Below, piece after piece: positions 13,820 through 14,100 of a DNA stretch of 14,100 nucleotides. Within the stretch, counting starts at the first letter, position 1; each line of letters opens with the position of its first letter. Position numbers and translations under genes: made by a program. The notes under the pieces were generated by a model. The model was given only the letters and a program-made list of their open reading frames with translations, was not told the origin of the DNA and did no database searches. This DNA is from Clostridiaceae bacterium. Lineage in GTDB: Bacteria > Bacillota > Clostridia > Oscillospirales > Acutalibacteraceae. The DNA is taken from NCBI GenBank assembly GCA_904501685.1, contig CAJGBX010000030.1:1-14100 (forward strand), read 5' to 3'.

Positions 13820-14083
13820 ATGAAAATTAAAGACGGATTTATTTTAAAATCAATAGCAGGTACTAATATAGTTGTGCCTACCGGTAGCAATACCGTTTCC
13901 TTCGGCAGTGTTATAACCTTAAATGAAAGCGGAGTTTTTTTATGGGAAAGGCTTTCAAACGATGTAACTGAGGAGGACCTGGTTACGGCACTATTATCTG
14001 AATATTCGGTTGATAAAGCAACTGCTAAAAGGGATGTTAAGGAATTTATTGAAAAACTCAGCAAGGCTGAACTACTGATATGA
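13820..14083 (+). CDS. PqqD-like small protein (putative RRE / peptide-chaperone fold)
   Basis: The 87-residue product matches the PqqD pattern: a beta-rich N-terminal half (MKIKDGFILKSIAGTNIVVP), the signature LNESGVFLWERL (34-45), then a helical half with EEDLVTALLSEYSVDKATAKRDVKEF type spacing. PqqD domains bind leader peptides in PQQ and other RiPP pathways, but many stand-alone homologues in Firmicutes have no known role. No radical SAM enzyme or precursor peptide is visible in the window. AAAGGAA lies about 7 nt before the ATG. The stop overlaps the start of a further ORF (ATGA), so its functional partner probably lies just downstream. Confidence 0.75.
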   Translation: MKIKDGFILKSIAGTNIVVPTGSNTVSFGSVITLNESGVFLWERLSNDVTEEDLVTALLSEYSVDKATAKRDVKEFIEKLSKAELLI

Positions 14084-14100
14084 CAAGACAGCATTCTAGG
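14080..14100 (+). CDS. Start of an unidentified ORF coupled to the PqqD-like gene
   Basis: An ATG at 14080-14082 overlaps the stop of the PqqD-like gene in an ATGA arrangement, and the frame stays open to the window edge (MTRQHSR). An AAGG lies about 13 nt upstream, so the ribosome site is weak and coupling is more likely than independent initiation. Seven codons are too few to identify the product. Confidence 0.5.

Noticed and set aside
1..14100. Mobile element, CRISPR array, tRNA or rRNA
   Set aside because: No transposase or integrase, no regularly spaced direct repeats and no tRNA-like or rRNA segments were seen; gene content is continuous housekeeping sequence.

Overview
The window looks like a chromosomal segment of a Gram-positive Clostridia-type Firmicute, most like the Ruminococcaceae/Oscillospirales group. 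This is an inference from four things: moderate G+C, strong AGGAGG Shine-Dalgarno sites, a LytR-CpsA-Psr cell-wall enzyme, and a short archaeal/eukaryotic-like (type 3) prolyl-tRNA synthetase. No species can be named from the sequence alone.

Left half, minus strand. Positions 3630 down to 1 hold the start of the S10 ribosomal protein operon in the standard order rpsJ-rplC-rplD-rplW-rplB-rpsS-rplV-rpsC, with rpsC cut by the window edge. It is driven by a clear promoter (3912-3940) backed by three A-tracts in exact 10-bp phase. The leader is about 275 nt and rich in hairpins, a plausible site for autogenous control. Upstream on the same strand lie proS (own promoter at 6301-6329) and a serine-rich membrane protein of unknown function. 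A strong terminator at 4063-4087 closes that unit.

Middle. acpP (acyl carrier protein) is a single-gene minus-strand unit with a good promoter and a terminator. It is divergent from aroE, but the two best promoters point towards each other: the aroE promoter (6685-6713) lies on the acpP side and the acpP promoter (6772-6800) on the aroE side. The predicted transcripts would therefore overlap for about 45 nt at their 5' ends, and a 9-bp inverted repeat sits in the overlap.

Right half, plus strand. A compact operon aroE-aroK-aroB-aroA-aroC-pheA has overlapping or ATGA-coupled genes at most joints. It encodes five of the seven shikimate-pathway enzymes plus the bifunctional chorismate mutase-prephenate dehydratase leading to phenylpyruvate. 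DAHP synthase, 3-dehydroquinase and tyrA are not in view. With no visible terminator the same strand continues into a LytR-CpsA-Psr protein, a small PqqD-like (RRE-type) protein and, coupled to it by an ATGA overlap, the first codons of another ORF that leaves the window.

Most of the content is housekeeping. The points most worth a second look are the face-to-face acpP/aroE promoters, the S10 leader with its phased A-tracts, and the PqqD-like protein with its coupled partner. I see no mobile element, CRISPR array, tRNA, rRNA or T-box in the window.
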